Assembly (NCBI RefSeq): GCF_001750165.1
Contig: NZ_CP015411.1
Span: 1,268,001 to 1,332,000, forward strand
From: Pseudoalteromonas luteoviolacea
Lineage (GTDB): Bacteria; Pseudomonadota; Gammaproteobacteria; Enterobacterales; Alteromonadaceae
Direction of reading: 5' to 3'
Length of the DNA stretch: 64,000 nucleotides
Under the pieces are notes generated by a model, which saw nothing but the letters and a program-made list of their open reading frames with translations, had not been told where the DNA came from and searched no databases. A program made the position numbers and the translations under genes. Below are positions 25,459 through 34,385 of this stretch, piece by piece (the first letter of the stretch is position 1; each line of letters begins with the position of its first letter).

Positions 25459-25917
25459 ATGGCAGATTATCAACAATGGCTGAGTGACTTTTCCAAGTGG
25501 TGTAAGGACGTGAAGGAACATGAGCTTAAAAAGTTGATGGATGACTTTTTACAGGAAGAAGAAAAGTGGCGACAGTTTGGGAAAAATAAACTCAGTGATT
25601 ATCGACACTATTTTAAGCGTGACTTACAGCATATTTCGGAGTTTCAGGACTACTATGAGGGGGTTGCATGGGAAGAATTCAAAGAGTCTGTTTTGTATGA
25701 GCTGGCTTATTTAGAGGATAGGACGCAGCTTGAGTGGCATGCATTGATGAGTGATTTTGCGCATGATGGTATTTATAAAGAGGGTGAATGGATAGCTTTG
25801 GGGCAATTAGTGTGTAAGAATTGCGGCAATAAAATCGATGTTTATCACTCTATTGAAATAAAAGCTTGCAGCGAATGTGGACATGATACGTTTTTAAGAA
25901 AAGCGCTCACGCCTTAG
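25459..25917 (+). CDS. ybeL: zinc-ribbon protein YbeL family (DUF1451)
   Basis: A 152-residue protein of unproven function: a long helical N-terminal two-thirds (WLSDFSKWCKDVKEHELKK and onward) and a C-terminal zinc ribbon with two CxxC pairs, LVCKNCGNKI and KACSECGHDTF. An AGGAGG ribosome site at 25449-25454 supports the ATG at 25459 over the in-frame GTG at 25432. It is the divergent neighbour of leuS, as in E. coli, which strengthens the assignment. Confidence 0.88.
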   Translation: MADYQQWLSDFSKWCKDVKEHELKKLMDDFLQEEEKWRQFGKNKLSDYRHYFKRDLQHISEFQDYYEGVAWEEFKESVLYELAYLEDRTQLEWHALMSDFAHDGIYKEGEWIALGQLVCKNCGNKIDVYHSIEIKACSECGHDTFLRKALTP

Positions 25918-25962
25918 CCATCGTGCTTTAATTTTTTAAGGTGAACAATAAAGAAATCAGGA

Positions 25963-28377
25963 ATGACTAAAACAATTAAGCCACTGAGTTCGGAGCAATT
26001 GACTCCGACAGTTTCTTTGCAGCATATACGTTCATGTATGCAAAACCCTTATCCAGAGTCTTTACCTTTTATCGGTCAACAACGTGCACAAAGTGCGCTT
26101 GATTTTGCACTTGGTATGGAGTTGCCTGGTTATAATGTGTTCGTAATGGGGGAAGCGGCTACCGGTCGTTTTACCATGGTCAAGGATAAGCTAGAAGCCC
26201 ATAGTAAAACACGCCCAACGCCAAAAGAATGGCTTTACGTCAATAACTATGAAGACCACCGAGAGCCAATAACGATGTTTATGCAACCGGGGGAAAGCCG
26301 TCAGCTAGCGGACGACATTGACGCTTTTTTGGATGAGGTGGTGGATACTTTCCCCGCGGCATTTGATAACCCGGGTTATCAGCGCAAAAAAAAGTCGATA
26401 GATAGGGATTTTGATAATAAATATAATGCCGCACTCACTGCGGTTGAGCAGTTGGCAATCAACAAAAGTGTGGTAATGCTTGAAGAAAATGGTGCGGTGA
26501 GTTTCGTCCCTGTGGTGAATGGCAAGCAGCTGGATGACAATGAGTTCAATGCGCTTGGGGAGCAGGCTCAAACCCAATTCTTCGACGCCATCGATGAACT
26601 TGAAGACGGCTTAATAGAAGCCTTAATAGAACTGCCGCGCTGGAAAAGAGAATCCTCAGAAAAGCTCAGAAAATTAAAAAAAACCACGATAGAGTTGGCG
26701 ACTAAACCATTGCTTAAAGCGCTTGAGCATAAATATGCAAGTCATATTGGCGTTATCCGTTACTTGAAAGACTTGAGAGTTGAAATTGTTGAGGCGGTTT
26801 TAGATTGGTTAGATGATGATTCGGCAAGTACAGATGAGCAAAAGGATGATTTTGACGCAAAAGGCATGCTAACTGACTTTTTCGCGCCGAATATTCTCAT
26901 TGAATATAAAGACGGTGCGCCAGCTCCAGTTGTGTACGAGCCAAACCCTACATTTGGCAATATATTTGGCAAAATTGAATATGAAAGTTCTCAAGGGTCG
27001 TTAATTACCAGCTATCGCTCAATTCAAGCTGGGGCGCTTCATCGTGCCAATGGCGGCTACTTAATTATGGATGCAGATAAAGTATTATCATCACCGCAAG
27101 TTTGGGATGGTTTGAAGTTATCATTGAAAACGCACCAGATAAAAAATGATTTGCCATTTCAAGACAGCTCGGTAGGTAGTAGTTTTACATTAAAGCCACA
27201 ATTGATCCCAATGGATGTCAAAATTATTTTATTGGGTTCTAGAGATCTGTATTACACGATCAGTGAGTACGATGAGGAATTTGGTGAGTTGTTCCGTGTA
27301 TTAGCTGATTTTGACTATTACTTGCCCTCTAGTGACAGGCTTCAATATCAATTTGTCAGCAAAGTACAGGAATATTGTGAACAAACACTAAACTGCGGAT
27401 TGACGGCTGAAGGCTTAGTTCGACTATTAAAATTTAGCTATCGTCAAGCGGAACATAGAAGCAAGTTATCAGCGCGTTTTGCGGACGTTTTAGAGCTTGT
27501 TGCTGAAGCTAGTTATTATGCAAGGCAAGATAATGAAGAGACCATCGATGAGCATCATATCAATGAAGCCCTGATAGGTAAGCAATATCGCACCGGTCAG
27601 CTTAGCGAAAATATGCTCAGTGATATCGAAGAAGGGCATACGCTTATTGCGACTCAAGGAGAAGCTGTAGGCAAAGTGAATGGTTTAACGGTTTTACATA
27701 TCGGTGATACTGCTTTTGGGACGCCTGCGAGAATAACAGCAACAGTATACGCAGGCTCAGATGGTGTTATTGATGTCGAGCGAGAAGCTGAACTAGGAAA
27801 ATCTATTCACTCCAAAGGTGTTATGTTGCTTACAGGCTATTTGGGAAATAAATATGCGCAGCAATTTAGTTTAACTTTGAGCGCGAATATCGCCATTGAA
27901 CAAAGCTATGGATATATAGATGGTGATAGTGCGTCTTTAGCCGAGTTATGCGGTTTGATTTCTGCCATTACGCAATTGCCGATAGCGCAATCTCTGGCGT
28001 TAACCGGTTCTATTAACCAACATGGTGAAGTTCAAGCTGTCGGTGGCGTAAATGAAAAAGTAGAGGGCTTTTTTAAGCTCTGTAAAATGCGTGGTCTTAC
28101 AGGCAAGCAGGGAGTTATTATCCCACACTCAAATTTGATAAATTTAGTGCTAGCAGACGATGTGGTTCAAGCTATTGAAAAAAAGAAGTTTCATTTGTAT
28201 GCAGTAAAGAGTGTTGATGAAGCTCTTGAACTTCTGATGGATGTTCCAGCTGGAAAGGCGACCAATAATGAGATATATCCGCAAGGTACAATCAATCAAT
28301 TAGCACTAAAACGACTTGAGCAAATCGCACAAGTTGTAAATGGTGAAGAAAAAGAAACATCAGAAGACACGGAGTAG
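25963..28377 (+). CDS. Lon-like ATP-dependent protease (LonB/YcbZ-type, AAA_32)
   Basis: An 804-residue AAA+ protease of the Lon-like group with an N-terminal AAA_32-type ATPase and a C-terminal Lon protease domain. The Walker A region reads GEAATGRFT (63-71), with Arg where classical P-loops have Lys, a variant known in this group. IQAGALHRANGGYLIMDADK and the PMDVKIILLGSRDLYY segment mark the later ATPase part. The catalytic dyad is S656 (in DGDSAS) and K699 (in GGVNEKVEGFF). It precedes an FKBP gene by nine bases, probably in one transcript. Substrates unknown; a protein quality-control role is inferred. Confidence 0.9.
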   Translation: MTKTIKPLSSEQLTPTVSLQHIRSCMQNPYPESLPFIGQQRAQSALDFALGMELPGYNVFVMGEAATGRFTMVKDKLEAHSKTRPTPKEWLYVNNYEDHREPITMFMQPGESRQLADDIDAFLDEVVDTFPAAFDNPGYQRKKKSIDRDFDNKYNAALTAVEQLAINKSVVMLEENGAVSFVPVVNGKQLDDNEFNALGEQAQTQFFDAIDELEDGLIEALIELPRWKRESSEKLRKLKKTTIELATKPLLKALEHKYASHIGVIRYLKDLRVEIVEAVLDWLDDDSASTDEQKDDFDAKGMLTDFFAPNILIEYKDGAPAPVVYEPNPTFGNIFGKIEYESSQGSLITSYRSIQAGALHRANGGYLIMDADKVLSSPQVWDGLKLSLKTHQIKNDLPFQDSSVGSSFTLKPQLIPMDVKIILLGSRDLYYTISEYDEEFGELFRVLADFDYYLPSSDRLQYQFVSKVQEYCEQTLNCGLTAEGLVRLLKFSYRQAEHRSKLSARFADVLELVAEASYYARQDNEETIDEHHINEALIGKQYRTGQLSENMLSDIEEGHTLIATQGEAVGKVNGLTVLHIGDTAFGTPARITATVYAGSDGVIDVEREAELGKSIHSKGVMLLTGYLGNKYAQQFSLTLSANIAIEQSYGYIDGDSASLAELCGLISAITQLPIAQSLALTGSINQHGEVQAVGGVNEKVEGFFKLCKMRGLTGKQGVIIPHSNLINLVLADDVVQAIEKKKFHLYAVKSVDEALELLMDVPAGKATNNEIYPQGTINQLALKRLEQIAQVVNGEEKETSEDTE

Positions 28378-28385
28378 GAATAGAT

Positions 28386-28865
28386 ATGTCCGTAACAAGT
28401 ATCGTAGTGACCATTTTAGCCCTCGGACTGGCTTGGTTTATTTACAATGGTAACCAGAAACAAAAACAAATTGCGCAAATTAATCGACATGATGCGGAAG
28501 CGTTTCTAGCCTCAAATGCTCAGAAGGATGGGGTGATAACGACTCAGAGTGGTTTGCAGTATGAAATATTAGAAAAAGGAGACGGGACTGTCTTTCCTAC
28601 GATCAAAAACAGTGTGCGTGTGCATTACCATGGAACTTTACTCAGTGGAGTGGTTTTTGATAGTTCTGTTGATCGCGGTCAAGCAATAAACTTTACCCCT
28701 CAGCAGGTGATAGAAGGGTGGAAAGAAGCGCTACAGCTGATGGTAGAAGGTGACAAATTTAAGCTTTATATCCATCCTGACCTAGGGTATGGAAATAAGT
28801 CAGCGGGTAAAATCAGTGCAGGTTCTCTATTAATTTTTGAGGTGGAGCTACTCAGTATTCAATAG
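28386..28865 (+). CDS. FKBP-type peptidyl-prolyl isomerase with N-terminal membrane anchor
   Basis: Prolyl isomerase of 159 residues. An N-terminal hydrophobic segment (IVVTILALGLAWFIYN) may anchor it in the inner membrane. The FKBP domain (about 55-158) shows VRVHYHGTLLSGVVFDSS, QQVIEGWKEALQLM and GSLLIFEVELLSI. It starts nine bases after the Lon-like protease with GGAGTAGGAA upstream, suggesting co-expression of a protease and a folding factor. Confidence 0.92.
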   Translation: MSVTSIVVTILALGLAWFIYNGNQKQKQIAQINRHDAEAFLASNAQKDGVITTQSGLQYEILEKGDGTVFPTIKNSVRVHYHGTLLSGVVFDSSVDRGQAINFTPQQVIEGWKEALQLMVEGDKFKLYIHPDLGYGNKSAGKISAGSLLIFEVELLSIQ

Positions 28866-28955
28866 AGCTCAACACACATAGTGTTGTGTATTTGTTAATT
28901 TTAACTTGCAATTTTTTTTGTATGTGATTTAAATGGGTACAGGTATCGTCATGGC

Positions 28956-28966
28956 AAGGAGGTGAT
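28956..28966 (+). promoter_or_regulatory. near-perfect Shine-Dalgarno deciding a TTG start
   Basis: AAGGAGGTGAT lies just before a TTG at 28969. It matches the 16S anti-Shine-Dalgarno almost fully, which compensates for the weak start codon and fixes the start of the small membrane protein. Confidence 0.6.
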
Positions 28967-28968
28967 AC

Positions 28969-29298
28969 TTGACATATCTGTTTCTGATAATCGTTAGTTT
29001 TGGTGGGGCGTTACTTTGCAGAAAATTAAGTATCAATAAACTAAAGACAATTGAACGCTACTTGAGCTCTGCTTACCCCCGCATATACCATGAATTATCA
29101 CTAGATAGGTTTGATATTGGTAAACAAGCATCATTCGAATACAATCTGGCTGAATGTTCTTCTGTTGGGAAAATCAACAGCCTAGGCGATTCAAAGCTTA
29201 AAAACCATATGTTTGAATTGTTTGCAGCCGATGTTGGGGCATTGTTTTTTTCTTTTGGCTGCGTACTCTTTTTATCTATCATGGTGTTAGATGTTTAA
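28969..29298 (+). CDS. small membrane protein of unknown function
   Basis: A 109-residue product from a TTG start with an exceptionally strong Shine-Dalgarno. It has a hydrophobic helix at each end (TYLFLIIVSFGGALLC and VGALFFSFGCVLFLSIMVL) and a polar middle of about 65 residues (KLKTIERYLSSAYPRIYHEL, FDIGKQASFEYNLAEC). No family recognised. It is a single gene ended by a strong terminator. Coding status rests on the ribosome site, the two-helix pattern and the isolated position. Confidence 0.6.
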   Translation: MTYLFLIIVSFGGALLCRKLSINKLKTIERYLSSAYPRIYHELSLDRFDIGKQASFEYNLAECSSVGKINSLGDSKLKNHMFELFAADVGALFFSFGCVLFLSIMVLDV

Positions 29299-29302
29299 AA
29301 CC

Positions 29303-29333
29303 AACCCACTTTGTTTAACAAAGTGGGTTTTTT
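29303..29333. terminator. strong rho-independent terminator
   Basis: Perfect 13-bp arms AACCCACTTTGTT (29303-29315) and AACAAAGTGGGTT (29317-29329), with Ts continuing to 29333. It separates the small membrane gene from the convergent ygiM-like gene and may act in both directions. Confidence 0.85.
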
Positions 29334-29338
29334 ATTAT

Positions 29339-29962
29339 TTAACTCCAGCCGTCATATCTTTTTCTACGTGATAAAAATAAAGTCAATAAAACACCTAAGA
29401 TTAATCCAGACAAAGCAATTCCTCCCCCATAGGTGAGCAGCTTATGCTGTTCTTCTTTGACTTGATTTTGGTTTGACTCGGTTTGCTGCTGCAGTTGAAT
29501 GTTCAGATCTTGAATCGTGGCTTGTAATTCAATATTTTGAGACTCCAATAATGCATAATCGTTCTGTAAATTGGGGACTGATGCTTTTAGGCCGTCAAGT
29601 TGACGCTCAGCTTCTGCAAGCGACTCATTCAATTGATTAACTTGCTGCTTTAATCCAGTTTCTGCAGTGACGAATTGTGATTCAACCCAACCGCTTCTAT
29701 TTTTGTTATCTATGATCCGCACAAAATTATTTTCTTGCTCGTTGGTTATTTGTACAGGGGTGCCTGCTTCAACGGAGCCTAGAATTCGATAGTTTTTCCC
29801 AGGGCCTGAATGCATAAATAAGTAGAGGTTATCAACAATAAAACCATTAGGTGTATTTTGTTGCGCCGTTTGTTCTTGTGGGGCGTCCAGATTGTCTTCC
29901 TCTGCATGAAGTGCAATAGGAGCAAAAACAAACAAAAGTGGCAATACGAGGCGTTTGATCAT
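29339..29962 (-). CDS. ygiM: TIGR04211-type SH3 domain protein (YgiM-like)
   Basis: A 207-residue envelope protein with a signal peptide (LVLPLLFVFAPIALHA), a bacterial SH3 domain (about 42-100; LYLFMHSGPGKNYRILGSVE, GWVESQFV), a coiled coil (about 105-170) and a C-terminal membrane helix followed by basic residues (SRRKRYDGWS). E. coli YgiM has the same order and also diverges from ygiF, as here. Function in the family is not settled; a cell-wall role is inferred from the SH3 domain. Confidence 0.88.
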   Translation of the reverse strand: MIKRLVLPLLFVFAPIALHAEEDNLDAPQEQTAQQNTPNGFIVDNLYLFMHSGPGKNYRILGSVEAGTPVQITNEQENNFVRIIDNKNRSGWVESQFVTAETGLKQQVNQLNESLAEAERQLDGLKASVPNLQNDYALLESQNIELQATIQDLNIQLQQQTESNQNQVKEEQHKLLTYGGGIALSGLILGVLLTLFLSRRKRYDGWS

Positions 29963-30303
29963 TCTCGAGCCCTTATTTTTTTAAGGTTTATATGAATTTA
30001 TGAAAATAGTATGGCTTTAAAAAGCGCTTGGCAAGGGATTAAGGTGTGATCATGTTTTTTTATTTCTTTATGTGCATTGCAGTAAAGGTTATCTTGTTTC
30101 AAACTCGTGGTGATATGTGTTCCGAAATAGTGTAAATAGCACTGTATTGGTGGCCGTTGTCGCGGTTATGGAAGTCAGTTGTTAAGTATGCAACTTAATG
30201 CAATTTGCATTCATTTACCCTTTGTTTGTGGGAAAAGATTGCAAAATTAGGTGTCTTTGTATATTTTGAACGTTCTCATATTACAAAGGTAACCTACCTC
30301 CTA
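29963..30303. other. divergent ygiM/ygiF intergenic region with 15-bp palindrome
   Basis: Carries both promoters. A perfect palindrome AATGCAA-T-TTGCATT spans 30197-30211, about 90 bases before the ygiF start, and may be an operator or part of a 5' leader hairpin. Nothing else recognised. Confidence 0.4.
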
Positions 30304-31821
30304 ATGGACACTGAAATAGAACTGAAGTTTTTGGTTTCAGACAACGAAGTTCCGCTTATTCCAGCATTGATCACTCAGTTTGCAAAGCGGGTTAATAACA
30401 AGCCGGCAAAAAATTTAGAAAATGCATATTATGATACGCCTAGTAGAGAATTAAGGGCGTTAGATATAGGGCTTCGCACACGTTGTCAAGACGATGACTG
30501 TGAGCAGACAATCAAGCTTTCTGGTGAGGTACTAGGGGGTCTTCATCAACGCCCAGAATACAATTTACCATTAAAAACAAGAAAACCAGATATTTTTGCT
30601 TTTGATGCAAGCATTTGGCCAATTGGAATGCGACTAGAGTCAATTGCCGAAAACTTATTTCCGATATTTAGCACAAATTTCATCAGAAGAACCTGGCTGA
30701 TAGAAACCGAATCGGGCAGTTTAATTGAAGTGGTATTGGATAAAGGCGAAGTATCGGCCAGCGGTAAGTCTGAAGCGATTTCTGAACTAGAGATAGAGCT
30801 GGTAGAAGGAGAGCGCGTTGATTTATTTTTATTGGCAGAGCAACTGGTCGCACAGGTCGGACTAAGGCTAGGGTATTACTCTAAAGCTGCCAGAGGGTAC
30901 CGTTTAGCGGATGATAAGCCGTTACAAGCGAACAAAGAAATCGGGTTTGTACCGTTATCTAGCGATATGAATCAAGAGCAAGCGTTTATAAAAACCATTA
31001 ACTACGCAATTGCACTGGTTCAAAAACATGAGCAATGTTATGTCAATGAGCCAAGCTTAAAAACTTTAAAACGTATCATAGATGGAGTCCGTTTAATTAA
31101 GCATGCTTTTTGGTTATTCGAAGAGTTTGTTGCAAGAGAAACTACGGATAGCCTACGCAAAGAACTAAAGTGGTTGTTAGGGGAGCTTGATTGGGTAGAG
31201 AGTGCCATCTATTTAAAGACGTACACATCTAAAAGACATGCTTACTACAAACGCATTCATGGTGCACCAGAGCTGTCTCAAGTGATTAATGACCTGAAAA
31301 GTGTTCAGCCGACCAAAACGGATTTAGAAGATCTGTTCCACTGTCCGCGATATAACAAGCTATTATTGTCATTGACTCGTTGGTTAATGGAAAAAAGTTG
31401 GCGACAGCAGTGGGATCAAAATGCAATAAAATCGGCGCAGAGCAGTGTCCGTTCGATGGCCAAAAAAACGTTCGATTTAGAGTGGAAAAAGCTTAAATCT
31501 ATTTTTCCTGAGAAAAGCGCCATGTCTCTCGAGCAGTATGTTCAAACACGTTCAAGTATTGAAGAGATGTTACTGAGTGGTAGCTGTTTAGGTGGGCTAT
31601 TTGATGAAGAGCTAAGGCTGAGCTTTAGAGCGCCTTGGATGGACATTCTCGCTGGTATTTATGAACTGGAAACATTGCATTATTTACAGCAGCTCTGTGA
31701 AGGGCAAGAAGCTCAACCACTGTCTGAAATTTTGGTTTGGTTACAGCAAAAGTCGGATTTTTTGATCAGTGCAATGGATCAGAGTCGAGACGCATCAATT
31801 AATTGTGAGCCTTATTGGTAA
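30304..31821 (+). CDS. ygiF: inorganic triphosphatase, CYTH plus CHAD domains (YgiF-like)
   Basis: Hydrolyses inorganic triphosphate via a CYTH tunnel domain. The ATG at 30304 gives 505 residues and places the ExExK signature (TEIELKF) at the very N-terminus, as in the family; the longer in-frame start adds unrelated residues. CYTH spans about 1-200 (ENAYYDTPSRELRA, RRTWLIETESG, SELEIELVEGE) and an alpha-helical CHAD domain follows (about 225-480), which in other proteins binds polyphosphate. It diverges from ygiM as in E. coli. Confidence 0.92.
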   Translation: MDTEIELKFLVSDNEVPLIPALITQFAKRVNNKPAKNLENAYYDTPSRELRALDIGLRTRCQDDDCEQTIKLSGEVLGGLHQRPEYNLPLKTRKPDIFAFDASIWPIGMRLESIAENLFPIFSTNFIRRTWLIETESGSLIEVVLDKGEVSASGKSEAISELEIELVEGERVDLFLLAEQLVAQVGLRLGYYSKAARGYRLADDKPLQANKEIGFVPLSSDMNQEQAFIKTINYAIALVQKHEQCYVNEPSLKTLKRIIDGVRLIKHAFWLFEEFVARETTDSLRKELKWLLGELDWVESAIYLKTYTSKRHAYYKRIHGAPELSQVINDLKSVQPTKTDLEDLFHCPRYNKLLLSLTRWLMEKSWRQQWDQNAIKSAQSSVRSMAKKTFDLEWKKLKSIFPEKSAMSLEQYVQTRSSIEEMLLSGSCLGGLFDEELRLSFRAPWMDILAGIYELETLHYLQQLCEGQEAQPLSEILVWLQQKSDFLISAMDQSRDASINCEPYW

Positions 31822-32088
31822 GAACTGGGCTTCATAATACTGAATCTAGGGCACTTTTTAGCGTCCTAGGTCTATATATATAAACTAAAATTCAGCCGGT
31901 AAAAAATATACTTTCGAGCGCTGTTGCCTCTTAGTATTTGCTTCCCACCGAGAATCTTGCGCCCCTAATTACTAATATAATGCTATTCAATCTTATCTAA
32001 ATAGGTAACTATTAGACATTACTAAATAGTCGCGACAGGTCAAAGTTCATCTACTACACTAAAATCAAAGCCGCCATATAGGTGACCT

Positions 32089-32934
32089 ATGATAGAAATT
32101 GATGACAAAGTTTTAGCAGATTTAAGGTCAGGGTTTAGCTTACCTGCCAAGCCCGAAATCTTACAAAGTCTACAAGATGAACTAAATAGAGATGAACCTG
32201 AATTAAATCGTGTGGCTGCGATTATTACAGAAGATGTAGCCACATCTGCTGCAGTATTGAAAGTTATCAACTCTCCTGCATATGGCATGTCTAGAACTGT
32301 TACAGACATTAAGCAGGCTGTAATGTTTTTGGGTATGAACTGTATTACTCAGGTTGTTACAGGGCATTTGTTAAAAAGTGCTTTTGAGCAAGACGACTGC
32401 TGTATTTCTTTGCAGCGTTTTTGGGACAGTGCCTCTGATATTTCGCAAGTCGCTATGCTCATTGGGAAAAAAGTAAACTCAGCGATCCCAGTTGAAGATT
32501 TGCAATTGCTAGGTCTTTTTCATGATGCTGGGGTCCCTGCAATGGCGATGCGTTTTAAAGATTATCATGATGTACTGATGCGTGCCGCGCAGCGTCCAGA
32601 GCACCCATTAATAGAATATGAAGCGCAACAGTACCCGACAAACCATACTGTTGTCGGGTACTATTTGGCGAGCTCTTGGCATTTGCCAAAAAGGGTGTGC
32701 CAAATTATTTTACGACATCATGATCCGGTGTTTTTTCAAGATAATGATTCTGGTGTAGAAAAGCAGATAATGGCCACTCTGAAGCTTGCAGAGAATTTTT
32801 GTTTTGAGATTAAGCATTTTAGAAGCTGTGCTGATTGGCATGCTTTTAAAGACGATGTGATGCTCGCTTTAGATCTGAGCGATGATGACTATAACGATGT
32901 AAAAGAGGACGTTGAAGAGTTTTTGATAGGTTAA
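32089..32934 (+). CDS. HDOD-domain signalling protein
   Basis: A 281-residue protein consisting almost wholly of an HDOD domain, a relative of HD phosphohydrolases used in regulatory roles. Typical segments are AAIITEDVATSAAVLKVINSP, TDIKQAVMFLGMNCITQVV, LLGLFHDAGVPAMAMRF and ICQIILRHHDPVFF-like text near residue 205. No output domain is attached. AGGTGA lies just before the ATG. Single-gene unit ended by the terminator shared with metK. Confidence 0.9.
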   Translation: MIEIDDKVLADLRSGFSLPAKPEILQSLQDELNRDEPELNRVAAIITEDVATSAAVLKVINSPAYGMSRTVTDIKQAVMFLGMNCITQVVTGHLLKSAFEQDDCCISLQRFWDSASDISQVAMLIGKKVNSAIPVEDLQLLGLFHDAGVPAMAMRFKDYHDVLMRAAQRPEHPLIEYEAQQYPTNHTVVGYYLASSWHLPKRVCQIILRHHDPVFFQDNDSGVEKQIMATLKLAENFCFEIKHFRSCADWHAFKDDVMLALDLSDDDYNDVKEDVEEFLIG

Positions 32935-32958
32935 AAAAGGCGCATATTGCGCCTTTTT
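32934..32958. terminator. bidirectional terminator between HDOD gene and metK
   Basis: AAAAAGGCGCA (32934-32944) and TGCGCCTTTTT (32948-32958) with a 3-nt loop, flanked by A- and T-runs; it serves both convergent genes. Confidence 0.85.
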
Positions 32959-32971
32959 ATAAGTTTGGCAA

Positions 32972-34123
32972 TTATACGCCAGCTGCTGCTTTAAGTGCTT
33001 CAGCTTTGTCTGTTTTTTCCCATGGGAATTCTTCACGACCGAAGTGACCATATGCCGCAGTTGGCTGGTAAATTGGGCGCTCAAGGTCAAGCATTGTAAG
33101 TAAGCCATATGGGCGTAGGTCGAAGTGCTCACGAACAAGCTCGATCAAACGTGCCTCTTCAACTTTGCCTGTACCAAATGTATCAATGCTGATAGACGTT
33201 GGCTCTGCAACACCGATTGCGTAAGAAACTTGGATTTCACACTTGTCTGCAAGACCAGCGGCAACGATGTTCTTAGCCACGTAACGACCTGCATAAGCTG
33301 CTGAACGGTCAACTTTAGATGGATCTTTACCAGAGAAAGCACCACCACCGTGTCTCGCCATACCACCGTATGTATCAACGATGATTTTACGACCTGTAAG
33401 ACCACAGTCACCCATTGGGCCACCAATTACAAAACGGCCAGTTGGGTTAATGAAAAACTTAGTGGCTTCAGTGATTAGTTCTTTTGGTAGTGTTGGCTTA
33501 ATGATGGTTTCCATGACAGCTTCTACTAAATCATCCTGAGATACTGAGTCACAGTGTTGAGTAGAAAGCACTACCGCATCGATACCAACAGGTTGGCCAT
33601 TTTCATAAGCAAAAGTCACCTGAGATTTTGCATCTGGACGTAGCCAAGGTAGTGTGCCGTCTTTACGTACTTGAGCTTGACGCTGTACTAGACGGTGAGA
33701 ATAGGTAATTGGAGCAGGCATTAAAACGTCAGTTTCGTTACATGCATAACCAAACATTAAACCTTGGTCACCAGCACCTTGATCTTCTGGACGAGAGCGA
33801 TCTACACCTTGGTTAATATCAGGTGATTGCTTACCAATTGTATTTAAGATTGCACAAGAGTCAGCATCAAAGCCCATATCTGAATGCGTGTAACCAATTT
33901 CACGTACTGTTTTACGTGTTAGTTCTTCGATATCTACCCAAGCACTTGTGGTTACTTCACCACCAACCATGACCATACCTGTTTTTACATAGGTCTCACA
34001 CGCAACACGTGCTTTAGGGTCTTGCTCAAGAATTGCATCTAATACTGCATCTGAAATTTGATCCGCAATTTTATCCGGATGGCCTTCAGAAACTGACTCT
34101 GAAGTAAATAAGTGTTTCGCCAT
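32972..34123 (-). CDS. metK: S-adenosylmethionine synthetase
   Basis: Makes SAM from methionine and ATP. From the ATG at 34123 it has 383 residues, one fewer than E. coli MetK; a longer in-frame start at 34159 adds 12 atypical residues. Signatures are SEGHPDKIADQISDAVLD, GAGDQGLMFGYA and GGGAFSGKDPSKVDRSAAY. Upstream at 34236-34243 lies a perfect 8-bp MetJ half-box, so methionine/SAM repression is likely. Confidence 0.98.
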   Translation of the reverse strand: MAKHLFTSESVSEGHPDKIADQISDAVLDAILEQDPKARVACETYVKTGMVMVGGEVTTSAWVDIEELTRKTVREIGYTHSDMGFDADSCAILNTIGKQSPDINQGVDRSRPEDQGAGDQGLMFGYACNETDVLMPAPITYSHRLVQRQAQVRKDGTLPWLRPDAKSQVTFAYENGQPVGIDAVVLSTQHCDSVSQDDLVEAVMETIIKPTLPKELITEATKFFINPTGRFVIGGPMGDCGLTGRKIIVDTYGGMARHGGGAFSGKDPSKVDRSAAYAGRYVAKNIVAAGLADKCEIQVSYAIGVAEPTSISIDTFGTGKVEEARLIELVREHFDLRPYGLLTMLDLERPIYQPTAAYGHFGREEFPWEKTDKAEALKAAAGV

Positions 34124-34227
34124 TATTATATACTCACAAATAGTGCGCTTCGCGAACATGCGTAAAACAGCGCTTGAATAATTTAGGGAGTTATTCTAAC
34201 CAAAACATAAAAGTATGCATAGTTTTT

Positions 34228-34243
34228 TTACGCCTAGACGTCT
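34228..34243. promoter_or_regulatory. MetJ-type met box upstream of metK
   Basis: AGACGTCT at 34236-34243 is an exact match to the MetJ consensus half-box, and the adjoining 8-mer TTACGCCT (34228-34235) matches 5 of 8. MetJ binds tandem 8-bp boxes. The site lies about 110 bases upstream of metK. The metJ gene is not in this window. Confidence 0.6.
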
Positions 34244-34385
34244 ATTTTTAAATACTTGCATTTTATGCATTAAAAACAATGTGAATTTATAACTTTTATT
34301 GTGATTTTAATTGCAGTGGTAATTTTATTAGGTAAGAATGGGCCTTTAAAAACACCCGTGCAAACACTTAAAGGTAGGAGAATCC

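Noticed and set aside
28951..28965. Five-codon ATG...TGA mini-frame overlapping the strong Shine-Dalgarno at 28956
   Set aside because: Such tiny frames arise easily around AGGAGGTGA; no evidence that it is translated as a leader.
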